From positions 37,047,160 to 37,111,159 of the forward strand of contig NC_134999.1 of NCBI RefSeq assembly GCF_051020985.1: 64,000 nt of DNA, in the 5' to 3' direction. The position numbers and the translations under genes were made by a program. The stretch is from Nomia melanderi. Taxonomy: Eukaryota; Arthropoda; Insecta; Hymenoptera; Halictidae. Under the pieces are notes generated by a model. The model was not told the origin of the DNA. It made no database searches and worked only from the letters and a program-made list of their open reading frames with translations. The first letter of the stretch is position 1; every line of letters starts with the position of its first letter. Shown here piece after piece: positions 11,023 to 24,856 of this stretch.

Positions 11023-14000
11023 AGGATAAACTAATGTCGCTAAAATTAGATAACGATCGTTAGCTCGCTAGTTAAACTACTCGTCGGGCTTCTGTCCCTT
11101 TCTCCCTTCCCGTTGTATGTATTCTGTTTGTGTACGCGTGTGGATGTGTCTCGGTTGCGGTTTCCTTGTCAACGTAAGCTACAAGTGTGCAAGCCAATTT
11201 CGCTGGGGATAATTGACGATCCTTCGATTGAATGAAAACGATCCTTCTATGACGAATGCTACGAGGAAATGAATCTGGTTCGAGCGTTGAACTTTGGATC
11301 CGTTCGATCCTTCGTAGCTCGAGAAATGAGTGAGATTTTTTGAAAGTATTTAGGTAATTTTATTTTGTTTCTAAGTAGGTGATATCTTCAAATTAGTGGA
11401 AGGAAAATATAGGTTGTCCGAGGAATTGTTTCTCTGTGAAGCTTGAAATCACGGTTGATCATTGTTTGAATGAATCGATGAAGATTCGACGTTGGTTATG
11501 GGGGAAAGGGGGTTGTTTCTCGTGTGAATGTGTGTATGAGTCGATCTGGAGATATTGCGCCGGCACTTTCTTCATCACATCTTGTATATTTTTTTTCGCG
11601 TTAAGCACTAACGGTTTAGCTATGATTCGTTTAACTGCGAGTACTCCCTATCCACTATACACACGTAATGCGGCTTAATAAAGTTTTACATTTGTCTTCG
11701 ATACTTATTAAAGAGATTTGGCAAACCTTAAACCTGGTACGACGCGCCGATACCGCGCGCCGCTTGTACACCACGTACGAACTATGTTCCATTTGCTATT
11801 AAACTACATGTGTCTTCCATTGTTCGTCAACGTCACCGTGCGTCCCTGTCGTTTACGCGTCGAGAATTTCTCCGTTTTCATCATTTCTCTCTTCTACACG
11901 CCCTCCGCGCCCGTTTACGCCGATCCTCGCGCGCGAACACGTCTTTCACACCTTGGACAATCAGGTTGCGAACTAAGTCCCTAAGATCAGAACAAGTATA
12001 ATTGCATGAATGCAATTCTAGATGAAATGTCATTGAAATGAAACAGTAAGAAATATTTTACTCTAAATCGTGCTTAGTTGAAAATAAGATAAGAAAATAA
12101 CAATCCTGTTCAACTATAATTCAGAAGATTAAATTTATAGAATTCTCCAATCGTTTGTCAATGAAATTCATTCGGATTGAGATAGATATCGATAAGGTTG
12201 AAACGAAGTGTGAAGACTTAGTTTACAACTTGATACGTTCAACAACGTTCTCCTTCTGCAGACATTGTTTCTTGACTCACAGCGAACTTTCGACCAATCA
12301 TTCTCCTATCACACAATACCTAACACACCACCACTTTCACCTTCCTCGGCTTTCACCACGTTCAATCGGTAACACGTGCTCGATCAACTCACTCGCCTCG
12401 TCACGCGCGTATCCTTTTTGTCCTTCTTTCATCGATAAACCGGCATTTGAAACGGTTCCAATCTCTCCCTGTCTATCTCTCGCTTTCCCGAATATACACC
12501 TGGCATTCCGACTTTCACAACCGATCTCTTTCGCACTTTCTCTCCTCACACGTATTCTCTCTGTCTCTAACGAAATTAATTAAAATTACAACGACTAATC
12601 AACGACTTAGATACGACTTTTGTCACGTCACTTAAGAGTTACGGAATAATTATGATTCTCACGAGAACACAATGGTTGGCATTTTGTTTTGTTTTGTTTG
12701 TTTGTTTATCGTTTAAAAAACATCTCATCCGTTTCATCATCGTTTTTTTTTTATCCCCCCTATTTATGTTAATACGTCCCTACGTAACGGTCTTAACGTC
12801 GAGTTTTATACGCTTTAATTAATTAATTAGATAATTAATCGATACCTTAATTATTGATCCTACAATGTGTCCCCTCGCGGCCCGGGAACCACGATCCTTA
12901 TATTGGTACGATCGGGGGGGGAGGAGAAAATTCTACATAATATTGAGGTGAGTTTGTTTTCGTCGTTTAATATCTTTTGCTTAACTCTCTCGCCCTATCT
13001 CTCTTTCTTACTCTTTCAGCGTATAAGGTACTCTGAGGATAATCGTTAATTTATAATACATTTGTACACAACTTATCCCTTAATCAATAATTATCTCGAT
13101 TTACCTACAAACGTCGTCCGGGTTTTACTTTTTCGCCTCAAACATCTCATTCATCCCTTTCTCACGTATTCGCATCAATCATTCTCACACTTTCTCGCTT
13201 TCTCTCTTTCTCTCACCCTCTCTCGTCACCGTTCTCACCCCGTTCCCCATTTACGATTACTAATCGCGCGACGAACGACGATCGCGCGGTTTTAAGACAC
13301 AGTCAAAGAGCCAGCCGTTTCGTCGAAACGCCGTGTTCGAAAGCAGCGAAGTTCGGAAAAGATAAAAGCAAGGGAAAGATACGTCGGAAATTGACAGCAG
13401 ACCTTCGAAGAGAAACTAATAGAAAACGAAGTCGATGGGACGAGTATCCTCGTTTCGCGTGACGACAAAATGAATGCTCCCCTTCGTCCCCTTAAACACA
13501 GATTTAAAATGAACCCCTGCGCTATCGTGACCCATTCCCATCGTACCGAATAAAAATCCCTAATTCGATTCGATCGATCCTCTCTTTCCGTCGATTCCCT
13601 GGTAGCAGCACTTTCGGTGTACTTTCGAGTATTTTTATTGATTCATATATCACCCCCGAGAACTCGCCCCGTTGAAATCTATTTCGTAGACAGTAGCTTA
13701 TCTTATCTCGTTTTATTTATTTAGTCCAAGTCCCTCTCGAACTCCTCTCGTCTTAACCGGCTACGCGATTCGTTCTATCCATTAGGCGGAGGCAACAAAG
13801 TTTCCCCATATTTTTCTATGTTTTTTTGAAGTTCCCCTTATCCCCGTGCCTGGTATCCCCGTTTTATGCTCAAGTAAAACTAGACCGTTTCTCGTTTCAA
13901 ACGTTAGGACATAGCCGTTTCAACCGTTTATCTCGTTAATAAAGACGAGAGTCGACGATAACCTTAATAAAACGGCGTGCGTTCGTTTCTCTAATCAGCC

Positions 14001-14661
14001 CCGAGGAGTGTTCTCTGCGACGCAGGGGCGGCTCGGGGCGCAATCGACGCGCCCCGGCGCGAGTGCGATAATTCTCCTGTTAAATTGTTTCCTACGCTGT
14101 TTTTATTTTCCTTATTAATCTATCTACCCGTCCAGTCCTCTCCCGCGTCCGTTTACGTTTAGCTGCAACCCCGTGTATTGCTTTTATACCCGCATCCGCT
14201 CCAACCCTCTACATTCAACATTCGATCCGTCATTTTCCCTTTTCTCCTTCTCGCAAGCTTTCTCTCTCTCACCGCTTTCATCCGTTCACATTTTCTCTCC
14301 AGCCTCGTCACTCTCGCACGGTTTTTCCCCTCTCTTTCTTCCCTTTCGTCTTCATCCCTGTCGGTCGATTCTAATTAAACGCTAAACGCGTCAATCCCTT
14401 ATAAACTTAAGCTACCGCTTGCTAACGCGTAGCCCGCGTGTATATCTGTAGATATAGAGATTTATCATCGAGATGAATAGTAAAGCCGTTTCAATCCGTG
14501 ACCGTTAATTAATCGATTAATTAATTACAATAGAAAATAATCGTAACAACAACAGTAGAGTTCCTCGTTTAAAGTAGCGGTACTAGTCGTAAATAGTTAA
14601 TAAATAGTTTCGATAACTCGTTACCAGTTATTTTGACACTTTTCACTTTAATCTTTAATAA

Positions 14662-14722
14662 CTCTCTCTCTCTCTCTATTTCTCTCGCTCTCTTTCGTTC
14701 AAGTTCCTCTCTTTCTCTCTCT
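14662..14722. repeat. (CT)n tract, CT on + strand
   Basis: Imperfect CT run. Confidence 0.8.
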
Positions 14723-15000
14723 TGCACCCCCTTAATATCCTTCCACGTTATTTGTTCCTTTTCGTCGCGTGGCGGTTTATTTTTTTACTTTTATCTTTTT
14801 TAAATAACACTAAGCCTAAAAGTGACACGGCAATATCTCCAGATCGACGGCATCTTGTACGCAGGAGAAAAAGCAGAGGCGTTTCCGAAAAACGCGATCT
14901 AAGGTACTGTGATTCAACTTTGTTTCTAATTCTGCGCGCGGACCCTCGACGGCCGCGTCCGATCGATTAAGTTTGATATCCTGCGCGGAAAAGGGCCCTT

Positions 15001-15011
15001 TCTCCTTCCTT

Positions 15012-15043
<32 letters not shown>

Positions 15044-15084
15044 GTTCTCTCTTTCTTGCTCTCTCTCTCTTTCGCTCTATCTCG
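15001..15084. repeat. (CT)n tract, CT on + strand
   Basis: Imperfect CT run of about 84 bp. Confidence 0.85.
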
Positions 15085-15941
15085 TTCTAATCTCTCCTTC
15101 CTCTCTTTCCTGCGTTATCTGCGCTCGATCTCGATCTCTCGTTTTCAAGTGACTTTTTTTTCCATTTTCCTTAGAAGGGCAGTGGTCGTTGGACGTATTT
15201 TACTCGCGCGGAACGTACGCATAACAATTAACGTAAGCTAAGAGTACCGTTTTATAAATTACGAAATTAGAGCTTACTGTAGGATCGATTTACAAACATA
15301 TATTACTGTACAATTTGTTTCGTCGGTTTGCTTATCAACTGCATTTTTTTCACGTATTTATCTCGGTTTCTCCTTTAATTATTATTAGTATTTTTACTTT
15401 TCCTCGACTTCCCCTTAATCTGTTTTCGTCGCATCGTCGTCCGAGAACAGAGTCAGTCTTATTAGGACCGTTTCAAGGGACTCGACGCAACCTTGGAATG
15501 AGCAAAGTGAAATTCGATCTCAGACTTATTTTCTTCTTAGTTCATCATATTTTTTTTTCTTGTTCTAAGTTTGTTTGTTTGCTTGTTTGCCTGTTCGCGA
15601 ACGACCCGAGACGTTCGCGATCCCTTAATTCAGTCGTGGCTCGGGATAATCGCGTCCGGAACTAATTTAAATTAATCACGCCTTAGGAAATTAAAATTAA
15701 GGAATCTTAAACACGGATCTACGGTCATCGAAAATTCGTTCCAACCACCAGCCGACCCTGATATATTATTATATATTTATATAGATATTTAGATTTATAT
15801 AATTCTCGTCGATATCACGCGAGCTCTATTTCTCTCCTCGCGATCTGTTTTTCATTTTCTACGTACGTATATGATAGATGCACATCGAAACATTAAATAT
15901 TACACGTTAAAGTACAAACAGTTATCTATAGTAGAGATTAG

Positions 15942-16458
15942 GTGCATGCGCATACAGGACTCGTCGGTTTTATACGGGATGCTCCGATTTCACTGATCGC
16001 AATTTCGAGGGGAACTGCCGATCGAAAGCAAGGGAAAGTCTATACGAATGTAGACATCGTTCTGTCTTTCGACTTGCAAACTTTTACCTCCAATATATTC
16101 CATAATGTTCAAACTGATTTCATTCGGTAAGAAAATGCAATTTTTAAAAAAACACGGTATAGGTGGAAAAGATCAATGGTTGAAAATGGAATACAGTGCA
16201 TACATTGTTCGGAACATTTCCGAAAGTGCAACGAAACAAATCATTCTTATATACACTGACGACTCGATAAAGATATACAAAACAGTCAGTATAAAACATA
16301 TACTGCAGAATGAAATCGTTAGACAAAGAACATTCTTTACTGTCATTCAACCATTGTTGAAACAAACGGAAAATCACGAAAATCAAAAGACAGATGCAAT
16401 CTGTATTCGTCAGAACATTTTCACAGCTCCGACGAGTAATTCATCCCCAAAACCATGA
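15942..16458 (+). CDS. Candidate orphan ORF pair in the repeat-rich region
   Basis: Two overlapping + strand frames stand out because they are free of simple repeats: 15942-16130 (62 aa) and 16105-16458 (117 aa). The second contains FLKKHGIGGKDQWLKMEYSA and QIILIYTDDSIKIYKTVSIK, with alternating hydrophobic residues like beta strands. AATAAA follows near 16.58 kb. No family is recognised. The frame switch around 16105-16130 would need an intron or a frameshift, so this may be a decayed gene, a transposon remnant, or chance. Confidence 0.22.
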
Positions 16459-19162
16459 CCATTAATAACGGAACACCACATTACGTCGCGTTTCCCGAAT
16501 CTTCTCCATCATCGTGTATGCCAAAATTTATTCGAACAGTGTACAGTTAAATATATATATATATATTTACTTCTCTAATAAGAATAAAGTGATTCCTAAT
16601 TGAGTTCTCCAAGCGAATGCTTGCGTACAAATCTCGAATACTCTATTCACCCTTTGTTCGCGACCTATTAAGTGTCTATGATTTAAGTGAACAAACGTAG
16701 TAGAATAGGGGTTGGAGGAGAAACGAAAAAAAAAGAAGGAAAACGAAGAGGGGAATCGAATCGATCGTCCTATCAGTCGTCACATTTGCGTCTCGAGCAC
16801 TCGAGACACGATCGAGGGTACTTAATAGAAAGTCGCGCGAGGGTCGCGTTCGTCGTGGCTGATTGAAAAATGCAAGGGGTGAAACTTATCCGTATATAGT
16901 GTACGTACGTGTGTATGTGTGTGTATGTGGTATGCGAATGGAAAGATTTACGGTTGCGCGCGCTGCCCCTGAAGAACGGTCAACCTCATCATTTAATTCG
17001 GCAATTAACCATTACTTTAAATCCCTTAATTAATTAATATCCGTTAATAACGATCTAATAAGTTTTGTTAATCTCTCTCCCTCCCGCTTTCCCCACTGTG
17101 ATTCTGGACGTACCGTCTAATATATTTTAACCAGTTAAGATTCTATACAAAGAGTAAAAGTATCGTTTTAAGGCTCGTTTATGGTTCTTTCTTATCCGAA
17201 TCCCGCTACCCCCGTCCGGCATCCATCTTTTCTCATCCCCCGTGTACATTTCACATCTCCCTAACACGGCACCCCCTCCTACTTATAAACACCCTTGTAC
17301 TCTTCCGCCGCGTACCCGGTAATCTCTACGACGTCATTACGATTTACAATTAACTAGGTTTACTTAATTGAAGAACGTTTCGTTTCGGGTCCCGGATTAT
17401 GCTTATGCGACTGACTTACTTAAGAGAACGGTTCTAAGAATACGGCGAGAGACTTTTTGTTCGTTCAACTAGAGAGGATCCGTCTTGAATCAGCTTAAAT
17501 CTTCGTCTTTTCTTCTCTTTATCGTCGCGCGGACACGTCCGTGTATGTATGTATGTAAAAATTAGCCATCTAAAAAACGTGCGGGGCCGAAGATGGGAGG
17601 GGGGCAAGAGGGAAGTTTTGTTTCGTTTCGATTTCTCGCCTTAATCCATTAAAATCTCAGTCTGAATAACACGCCCGTCGCGGCCTTTAACCCTTGATCC
17701 CGCTCTCTCCTGGAGCGCGTCCGCGTTTCTCTAATCCCGTTCATCTTGGTTACGATTAGCGATCAAGATTCTCGTCGAGAGGAAATCCGAACGCGATCCG
17801 AGGAACGGACGTCAAGCGTTAACGAGCATCGACCGACTGAAAAAACGTTCGATCGTACAAAAACGTCTAGGCTATGAGCTTCTTTTGATTTGTCGAGTGA
17901 CGTACGGTCGCGATTGTTATCGCCCTGCCCGGGAAGTTCGACTGGCCGGCTCTAAACCAACGGAAACCGATGAACACATTCGACTATACATTACATTCTA
18001 AAGTGTTAACGTTAACGCGTTATTTGATTTTCACTGGCAGTTTCGCTGTTCTTTCGAGTGGGAGATTATTGAATGGTGGAGAACGCGGCTTATCGAGATG
18101 AGAAATGAGAACCACCGTCTACAAAGGATAATAGAAATAATATATATCATTAATCGTAGAGACACTAAGAATATCGAGAGAACTTCTGTAAGATATAATT
18201 ACGATAAAGTACAAGGCTTTCTTCGCTTAAACGATCACTAAGAAATATCCGTATGACTAGACTGTGAATAAGAATCATTAAAAGAGAATTCGAACTAGTT
18301 CGTTGAACCCATAATGTAAATAAAATAAGAATTGTGCTTTAGCGTTTACTCCTTAAAGTTTACTTACGGAAAAATTTACTTATGTTCCCCGCGACCCGAT
18401 CGAACTTCCTCGGGGCAGTGCACAACGAAAAGGGGCTGCGTCTGGTTGACGGTTAATGCGAACGCGTCCCTCGTCTACCTCTCTCTCTCTTCCCGTCGGT
18501 GCTTAACTATATATTGCGTGAAAACTCGTAAACGTTTATCCCTTACCGGTTAAATCTTTATCGTTAAGAGGAATAACACCGTAATTAGTTTGTATGTAAC
18601 ACGTGGATAGAACGTAACACGCGCGTCCTGTTTCATTACCTTCGTCTTCTCTCTTTTCCTTGTTTCTTTTATAGTACACAATATTATACCACCACCCCGC
18701 CTGGGAAAAAGTAGAATATATCGTCGAACGCACGACGGATGATCGATATACCAGCTAACGAGCGAAAAGGACTTATTTATCACGAAAGGGCCGACGTGTT
18801 TAGGAACTCGAGGAACAAAGGAGAAGCAGCTGTCGCCTCGCCGAGAGCCACGGTGTAGTAATCATTACAATTAATCGTTTAAATTACGATGAGGTATATT
18901 ATTCGAGAAATGCTTACGAACGATCGGTTCTTTATCGACTCCTTATCTCTGCCGTTTTATTTTTCTCTTTATTTTACGGTATTTAAAAAACATACGTTGG
19001 CGTGTCACGTGTGTGTCGCGCGTCCCACACACCCCCTCGGTCGCGTTCCCTTCGTTTGTCGTTTTCCTTTTTGTTCTTTTTACAATTCTAAAGTGTATCC
19101 TAAGTGGTTGGCTGTAATTGTATTCGAAGAAGGTAATCGACCGAAGAAATTGCTAGCAGCAT

Positions 19163-19204
19163 TCTCTTCCTTTCTCTCTCTCTCCCTCTCTCTCTCTCTC
19201 TCTC
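19163..19204. repeat. (CT)n tract, CT on + strand
   Basis: CT run. Confidence 0.8.
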
Positions 19205-21350
19205 GCGTTTCTCAATGTTTCCCTCTTTCCAGTTGTTTTCCGGTGCCCGAGAACAAAGGAACTCGTCGGTTCTGTCTGCTAACAACTCGGACTCGTCAAC
19301 GCTCGGATTTTACGACTATTCCTTATCCGTCGAAACTTATCGCGGGCGTGTAAACAACGTAAAACGGCACTGGCCCCGAGCGAACGCGACGATCGCGCGA
19401 GTCCACGCGGCTGCAAATGTGACGACATCATCGTGTACTTGCGTCGATTCACGCTACCGTTCCGTAAACCGTCAGGAAACTTTCGTTACGTTCCAGGGGA
19501 AATGTTAATCCTTTCGTGTTCGTGTCCGATAGAGTTGAAATGTGTGTTAACACGGCTGAGACGACCTTACTGAAATTGAAAAGTATAAGCAGGAGAATGT
19601 ACGATTACTTGGTAAAATGTCATTAATTTTAACGTCGCTTTCGGCCGCCGATAAGAGAGCAGTTAAAAATACACGTTAGAACCTACAAAATTTCTGGAAC
19701 AGATCGTTAAGATCGAGGAACGACGAAGATTGATCGATGTACTACCTTAATCAACCCCTTGCCTTGTAACCGTCGACTCAGGCCCGCTTCGAAGACTTTC
19801 AATCGAATTTAATAAATATCCCTCACTTTGTATAAATACTATTTCGCGCTTATGAATACTGAACCCTTTACTAGTAAACGTACGCTTACGATAAATGTAT
19901 AAATCCCTTGCCCGCTAGGAAATGATTAACAATAACAATTCCGAGTCCGTTCGCGAAAATGGATCGTAAGATAAGGGGTTAATTAAACGGCTGAAGTTTT
20001 GATTATATCAATGACGTAATAAAGTGAAGAACTTTCGTGAGTTCGCTTCGATATTATTCTACTCCGGGTGACGCAAGAGTCCGATGATTTATGAACGGTA
20101 GCGTATATACATATATATATCTCTCTCTCTCTGTGTATTCTCGTCGACGGACACACCGCTACCGAAACGTATCGCCAATCTCAGCTTTAACGCGCGAAGT
20201 TTCGGCGTACGAATGGCGAGAAGCAAGAGGAAAATGGAAAGTAATCCATAATGAACAACAATTCGAAGAGGGCAGCGATAAGTGGTAATAAATTGCGGCA
20301 ATAAATCATCGTGTACAACACGTGAAGGAAGGAGGGGGAGGAGGGTGGGATAAAAAGTAGAGCGGTAGCGTTAGGCGATACCAACAGCATAATCAAACGA
20401 GAGTAACAGTGATAGTAATAAAAATAGAAGCAGCTCGAAAGATTCACGCCGATGTAGCGTTTGCCCAAAATTCCGCGTACGCCCCAGTTCGGATGTCTCT
20501 CGTCGACGATAAACTTTTGTTTAATCAGAACGAAATCTCCGCGCATGTATACGTACACATATACTATTAATTCCTATATCAGGTCGAATGATCCAACGAA
20601 CAATCGAAATTTATACACGTTAGATTAGGTTCAGTCTCCAAGGAACGGCGTTATTTGATTAACTAAAGGCTAGAAACTATCGCTAATAGTCGAAATGGGA
20701 TCGATTGAACGTAACCCGAATTGAAAGTTACATCGCCTATACATTCACCCCCGGATAATAGGATCGCGCTAACGTTTCCCTAATCGATGGAACCTAATTG
20801 ATTCAATCCGCCCCCGTCCGCAACCGCCCTGACGAATTTATTCCCATTCTTTCCCCCTTTCAACCCCTTTCCACGTGCCCTTAACTAACGTCGCCTATTT
20901 ATTTCCTCGTTAACCCCTTGCCCCGTAATCGCCCTCGCAACGGCGTCGTTTGGAGTTTGTTTATCGCGAGCGATTCGTTCAAAGGAAAACCTATTTCGCG
21001 TTGATCGCCGTTGCGCCTGCGAGATCTTTCCAGAGGGAACATTTGATTCACGATTCGATGGAAATGAAATAAGCTTCGAAGTTCGATGATCACGGTGCTC
21101 AATTCCCGTAGGCAAGGGGTTAATCAACCCCCGTTTCTCACCGACGGTTCTCTTTCCAATGATATTTCGTTTCATTCCCTATCGATCCCGATTTTCGTGT
21201 CCCCGTGCTGTGCAAGCCACTTGTCTCGCGTCCCACTCAACACAGAGACCAAGAAAGAACAAAAACAAAAAAAAAATAGAAAACAATGGTGGTGTATGCA
21301 TGGAGAAGTGTATATATGTGGTATACATATACGTATATATGTCGACGTGC

Positions 21351-21374
21351 GCGTGCACGCCTGTCCGTGCACGC
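21351..21374. other. Perfect 9-bp GC-rich hairpin
   Basis: GCGTGCACG, 6-nt loop CCTGTC, then CGTGCACGC; followed by AAAA. Stands out in AT-rich surroundings. Function unknown. Confidence 0.4.
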
Positions 21375-21633
21375 AAAACGTACAATTTTCTCTCTTGTCG
21401 TCTTCGAAAAAATTCCAAAAAAAAAAAAAGAAAAATAATAACGTACGCCCCTATATCGATATATTTTCTCCTTCTGCTTTCAATTCTTTCTTCTTTTTTT
21501 TTAAAGGTATACATTTACACGAGCAGACATACGAGTGCGTGTACATACATATATGTTGCAATGAATAATATAGATACATGATAGAATAGCATGTAAACAT
21601 GTGTTCTCTCTCAACATCTCCTATCTCTGTGTG

Positions 21634-21731
21634 TAATAATAATAATTAATAATAATAATTAATAATAATAATAGTAATAATAATATTAATCATAATAATA
21701 ATAATCATAATAATCGTAATCATAATCATCG
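21634..21731. repeat. (AAT)n compound repeat
   Basis: About 98 bp of AAT with ATC-type variants. Confidence 0.85.
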
Positions 21732-21793
21732 TTCATTAAATCGTTACTATCATTTAACGCGCATATTATAATGTTCATCGCGACAAAAAAAAT

Positions 21794-21896
21794 CCTCTCT
21801 CTCTCTCTCTCTCTCTCACTCTCTCTCTCGTGCGCGCGCTTTCTCTCTCTCTCTCGCTCTCTCGTTCTCTCTCTCTTTCTCTCTCTCTCTCTTTCT
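21794..21896. repeat. (CT)n tract, CT on + strand
   Basis: About 100 bp, with a short CGCGCG interruption. Confidence 0.85.
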
Positions 21897-22021
21897 GTAA
21901 ATAGTTTCTGTGTGTATATCGCTCTGAATTTTTTTTTTCTCTTGATTACTCCTACGCGTTTAATCGTTTCCCAATTTTCTGTTCAATTTCGGTTTTTTTT
22001 TGTTATTTCCTAACCTTGGTA

Positions 22022-22059
22022 GATATATACATACATATATACATATATATATGTATATG

Positions 22060-22090
<31 letters not shown>
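22022..22090. repeat. (TA)n/(TATACA)n near-palindromic tract
   Basis: TA-rich run that can fold back on itself. Confidence 0.75.
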
Positions 22091-22112
22091 CGTATATCTC
22101 CACGTTAAATTC

Positions 22113-22200
22113 TTTCTCTCTCTATCTCTCGCTCTCTCTCTTGCTCTCTCTTGCGCTCACTCTCGTTCGCTCCCTCTTTCTCTCTCTCTCTCTTTCTCTC
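22113..22200. repeat. (CT)n tract, CT on + strand
   Basis: Imperfect CT run, adjacent to the preceding TA tract. Confidence 0.85.
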
Positions 22201-22490
22201 GGCTCCGCAACTCTTTTTTATTTCGACTGTTTTTCCTTAAGGAGTAAAAACCTTAAGAGCAGAGACAATGCGCTTTGGCCTGGTACACGTTTTACTGCTA
22301 CTGTGCTGACAGCGGGGTGTACGACTTTGTCCGTCCCGAACCTCGAACAGTTCCATCGAAACGTCGCCTCACTACGGATTGATAAAGCCTTCAGATAGTT
22401 TATTAGAAATCTACGTGTCACGTCTCTCTCTCACGATACGTCACCGACTGGGGACAGCGATCGGACACATCCCCAGAAGTAAATCATTTT

Positions 22491-22542
22491 TCTCTTTTTC
22501 TTTCTCACTCTCTCTCTTTCTCTCTCTCTCTCTCGCTCTCTC
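22491..22542. repeat. (CT)n tract, CT on + strand
   Basis: Imperfect CT run. Confidence 0.8.
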
Positions 22543-22845
22543 GTGTATTATAAAGTCGTCGGAAAGTCGGACACCCCCCTCGGTACAGAGAGTCGTATTC
22601 ATGTGTTTTCTTATAACTTTGAAAAATCCTTTTCCTTCTTCTACGATTCTCACTTACTGGGGCACTGGGAATGAGACGGACAGAAAGCGTGCGAGCGTAA
22701 AGACTCCTTAAATGTATCCCTTAATTGTCTGAGGTAAAACACGATGAACAATGGATACGTTCTCATTTCAATTCTCATATTCGTTATTATCGACGTGTTA
22801 TTTTCGAAGTCGCATCGGCCCTTGCCGATCACCGCCTCTTCTTAT

Positions 22846-22886
22846 TTCTCTCTCTCTCTCTCTCCCTCTCCCTCTCCCTCTCCCTC

Positions 22887-22974
<88 letters not shown>

Positions 22975-23019
22975 ACTCACTCACTCACTCACTCTCTCTC
23001 TCTCTCTCTCTCTCTCTCC
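22846..23019. repeat. Long compound (CT)n/(CCCTCT)n/(CTCA)n microsatellite
   Basis: About 174 bp. Order on the + strand: CT run, CCCTCT block, a long nearly pure CT run, a CTCA block, then CT again. The largest pure dinucleotide array in the window; long Leu-Ser open frames here are artefacts. Confidence 0.95.
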
Positions 23020-24836
23020 CTATTCGCCACGCTAGTTACTTTCGCTTCATCCTCTGTACAGTCGATCGGTTGAAAATGAAGAAAAAATATAAAAAAAGAA
23101 ACGACGGGCCGATGCGACCGAATCTTACTAACGCAATTATTACTTCTATTCGAAAAACATGTCCCTCTGACGTTTTCCATTTGTTTTAGTCTCGGTTAAT
23201 CTTTGCTCCTCGTTTCAACTATATTCGTCCCGCTATATCAATAATTCTAATCGTTCGGCTCGGTCGGTAGGGGGGCACGATCTTACCAATATATAATGCT
23301 AAACGTTACAAGTATACAGGTCATGTTATTACAGTTAACAATTTTCTCATTTTTATTATCGTTTACAATTCGTCGACGTAGTTTCTCATTATTTCCTTTC
23401 TCCCTCTCTCTCCCTCTCTCTATCTCTCAGCTTCCCTTCCCGTTACGTTTCCGTTTTCTTTTTTAAACTTTATTTAATATACCATTACAATTCGACGCTA
23501 GAATAATATCGATTTAAAATGCGTAGATCGATCCGTCGGGCTATCCCGGGTCTACTCGTTTCATCCGTTTCTTTTTCTGCTCCGCCCGATATCCGCGAGA
23601 CAAAAGCATTCCCAAACTGTAGGAATTTTTCTATTCGCTGAACGCGCGAGAAAATCCGTTTCCCATTCTCGGATCTTTCCCGTTTCACGGTGTTCGGTCG
23701 TTTTTCCACGGTCGTGCTACGAGATCGACGTGCAAGGAGGTTCGTTCTTAGACACCTGCACCGTGCGAATCGATCGGTTCCCTATACTTTCCGTCTTCTT
23801 TGTCGTTAAGTATATCTTTCGTATATTTCTCCGCTTGATTCTCCGATCGTTAATACTCGATCTAATGCACACACGGATCGGAAATCTGAATTTCACCCTC
23901 CCGAGAGAACCATTTCATTCATCATTCACCCCATCCCCATTTAATATCCGAAGCTGTTGATGTGTTTGTGAAGTTTATGTGTGAAACATGTCTGTCAATG
24001 ATGTCGATATCCCTTCACGCGTCCTACTTAATCCGGCTGCACACACCCCTCTAGCCCTTTTGTACTCGTAACTATAGCAGGGCACTTCACGTGAACATAC
24101 ATTTAGAATTTGTTTCTCTTCCCTTAAGTAAAGTTCATCGAATTCCTATAGTCTCCGTTCGCTCTTATTATATGCTTCTCGTTTATTAACCATTTTTTTA
24201 GCTTTTACTTCCGCTCGCTAAGACAACGCGATCACTTTGCCCGTTGCGATTAGAATTTAATTCCTTAACTGTTTCTACGTAAACGTAATTTAGAATATTC
24301 TCGGGGTCTTTATGTTTGTGTGTGTACGTGTGTATATAAGATGCGAATGTAACTGTGTGTTCGTGTTCGCGTTCCGAACTCGAAATCTTGTTCTGTACTC
24401 GACAATTTTGGAAATCGCCTATGCTCGCCGCGAACGTGTTGAGATTGTTCCAAGTGTTTCCGTTTTGTGCCCGACGACTGTGAACGAGTGACTTTTTCCT
24501 TTGATTCTCATAGTTTTGTTTGTTAGTTCTGTGACAGACAACGCGTGAAGAATTGCGAGGGGTTTGAAAAAGGGGGGGATGGTCGATCGAACGAATACGC
24601 AAACGAAATCGATGGCAAAGGATTGGCTCGGGCAGTGATCAATTTTGCTCATCGCCGATCACGCGATTTTTGTGCTTCAACGAATGTACATGTGTGTGTA
24701 TCTGTGTGTGTGTGTGTATGTGTCTGTCGCTCGTTCGAGAAAAGTGTCGAAGAAAACAAATGATCTATGTCCAAACGTTATTCCATACACCTTGGAAAAA
24801 TGCCCACACGCGATTCCTGTTCGGTTTCTGACTTAC

Positions 24837-24856
24837 GGAGCTTCCACTCCTCGGTT
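24837..24856 (-). other. Candidate 20-nt microexon
   Basis: On the minus strand, AACCGAGGAGTGGAAGCTCC is preceded by a long pyrimidine tract ending GTTTGTTGTAG and followed by GTAAGTCAG. Entered in phase 1 it reads (G)AA then PRSGSS, but it leaves phase 0, so splicing on to exon b or c would put those exons in a different frame. It may be a decoy or chance. Confidence 0.22.

Noticed and set aside
20187..20558. 123-aa minus-strand frame with a protein-like start
   Set aside because: The first 45 residues look plausible, but the + strand is equally open there and the rest is low-complexity; no splice or poly(A) support.
22725..23189. Long Leu/Ser-rich open frames in three + frames
   Set aside because: Direct translation of the (CT)n microsatellite; no start context, domain or splice support.
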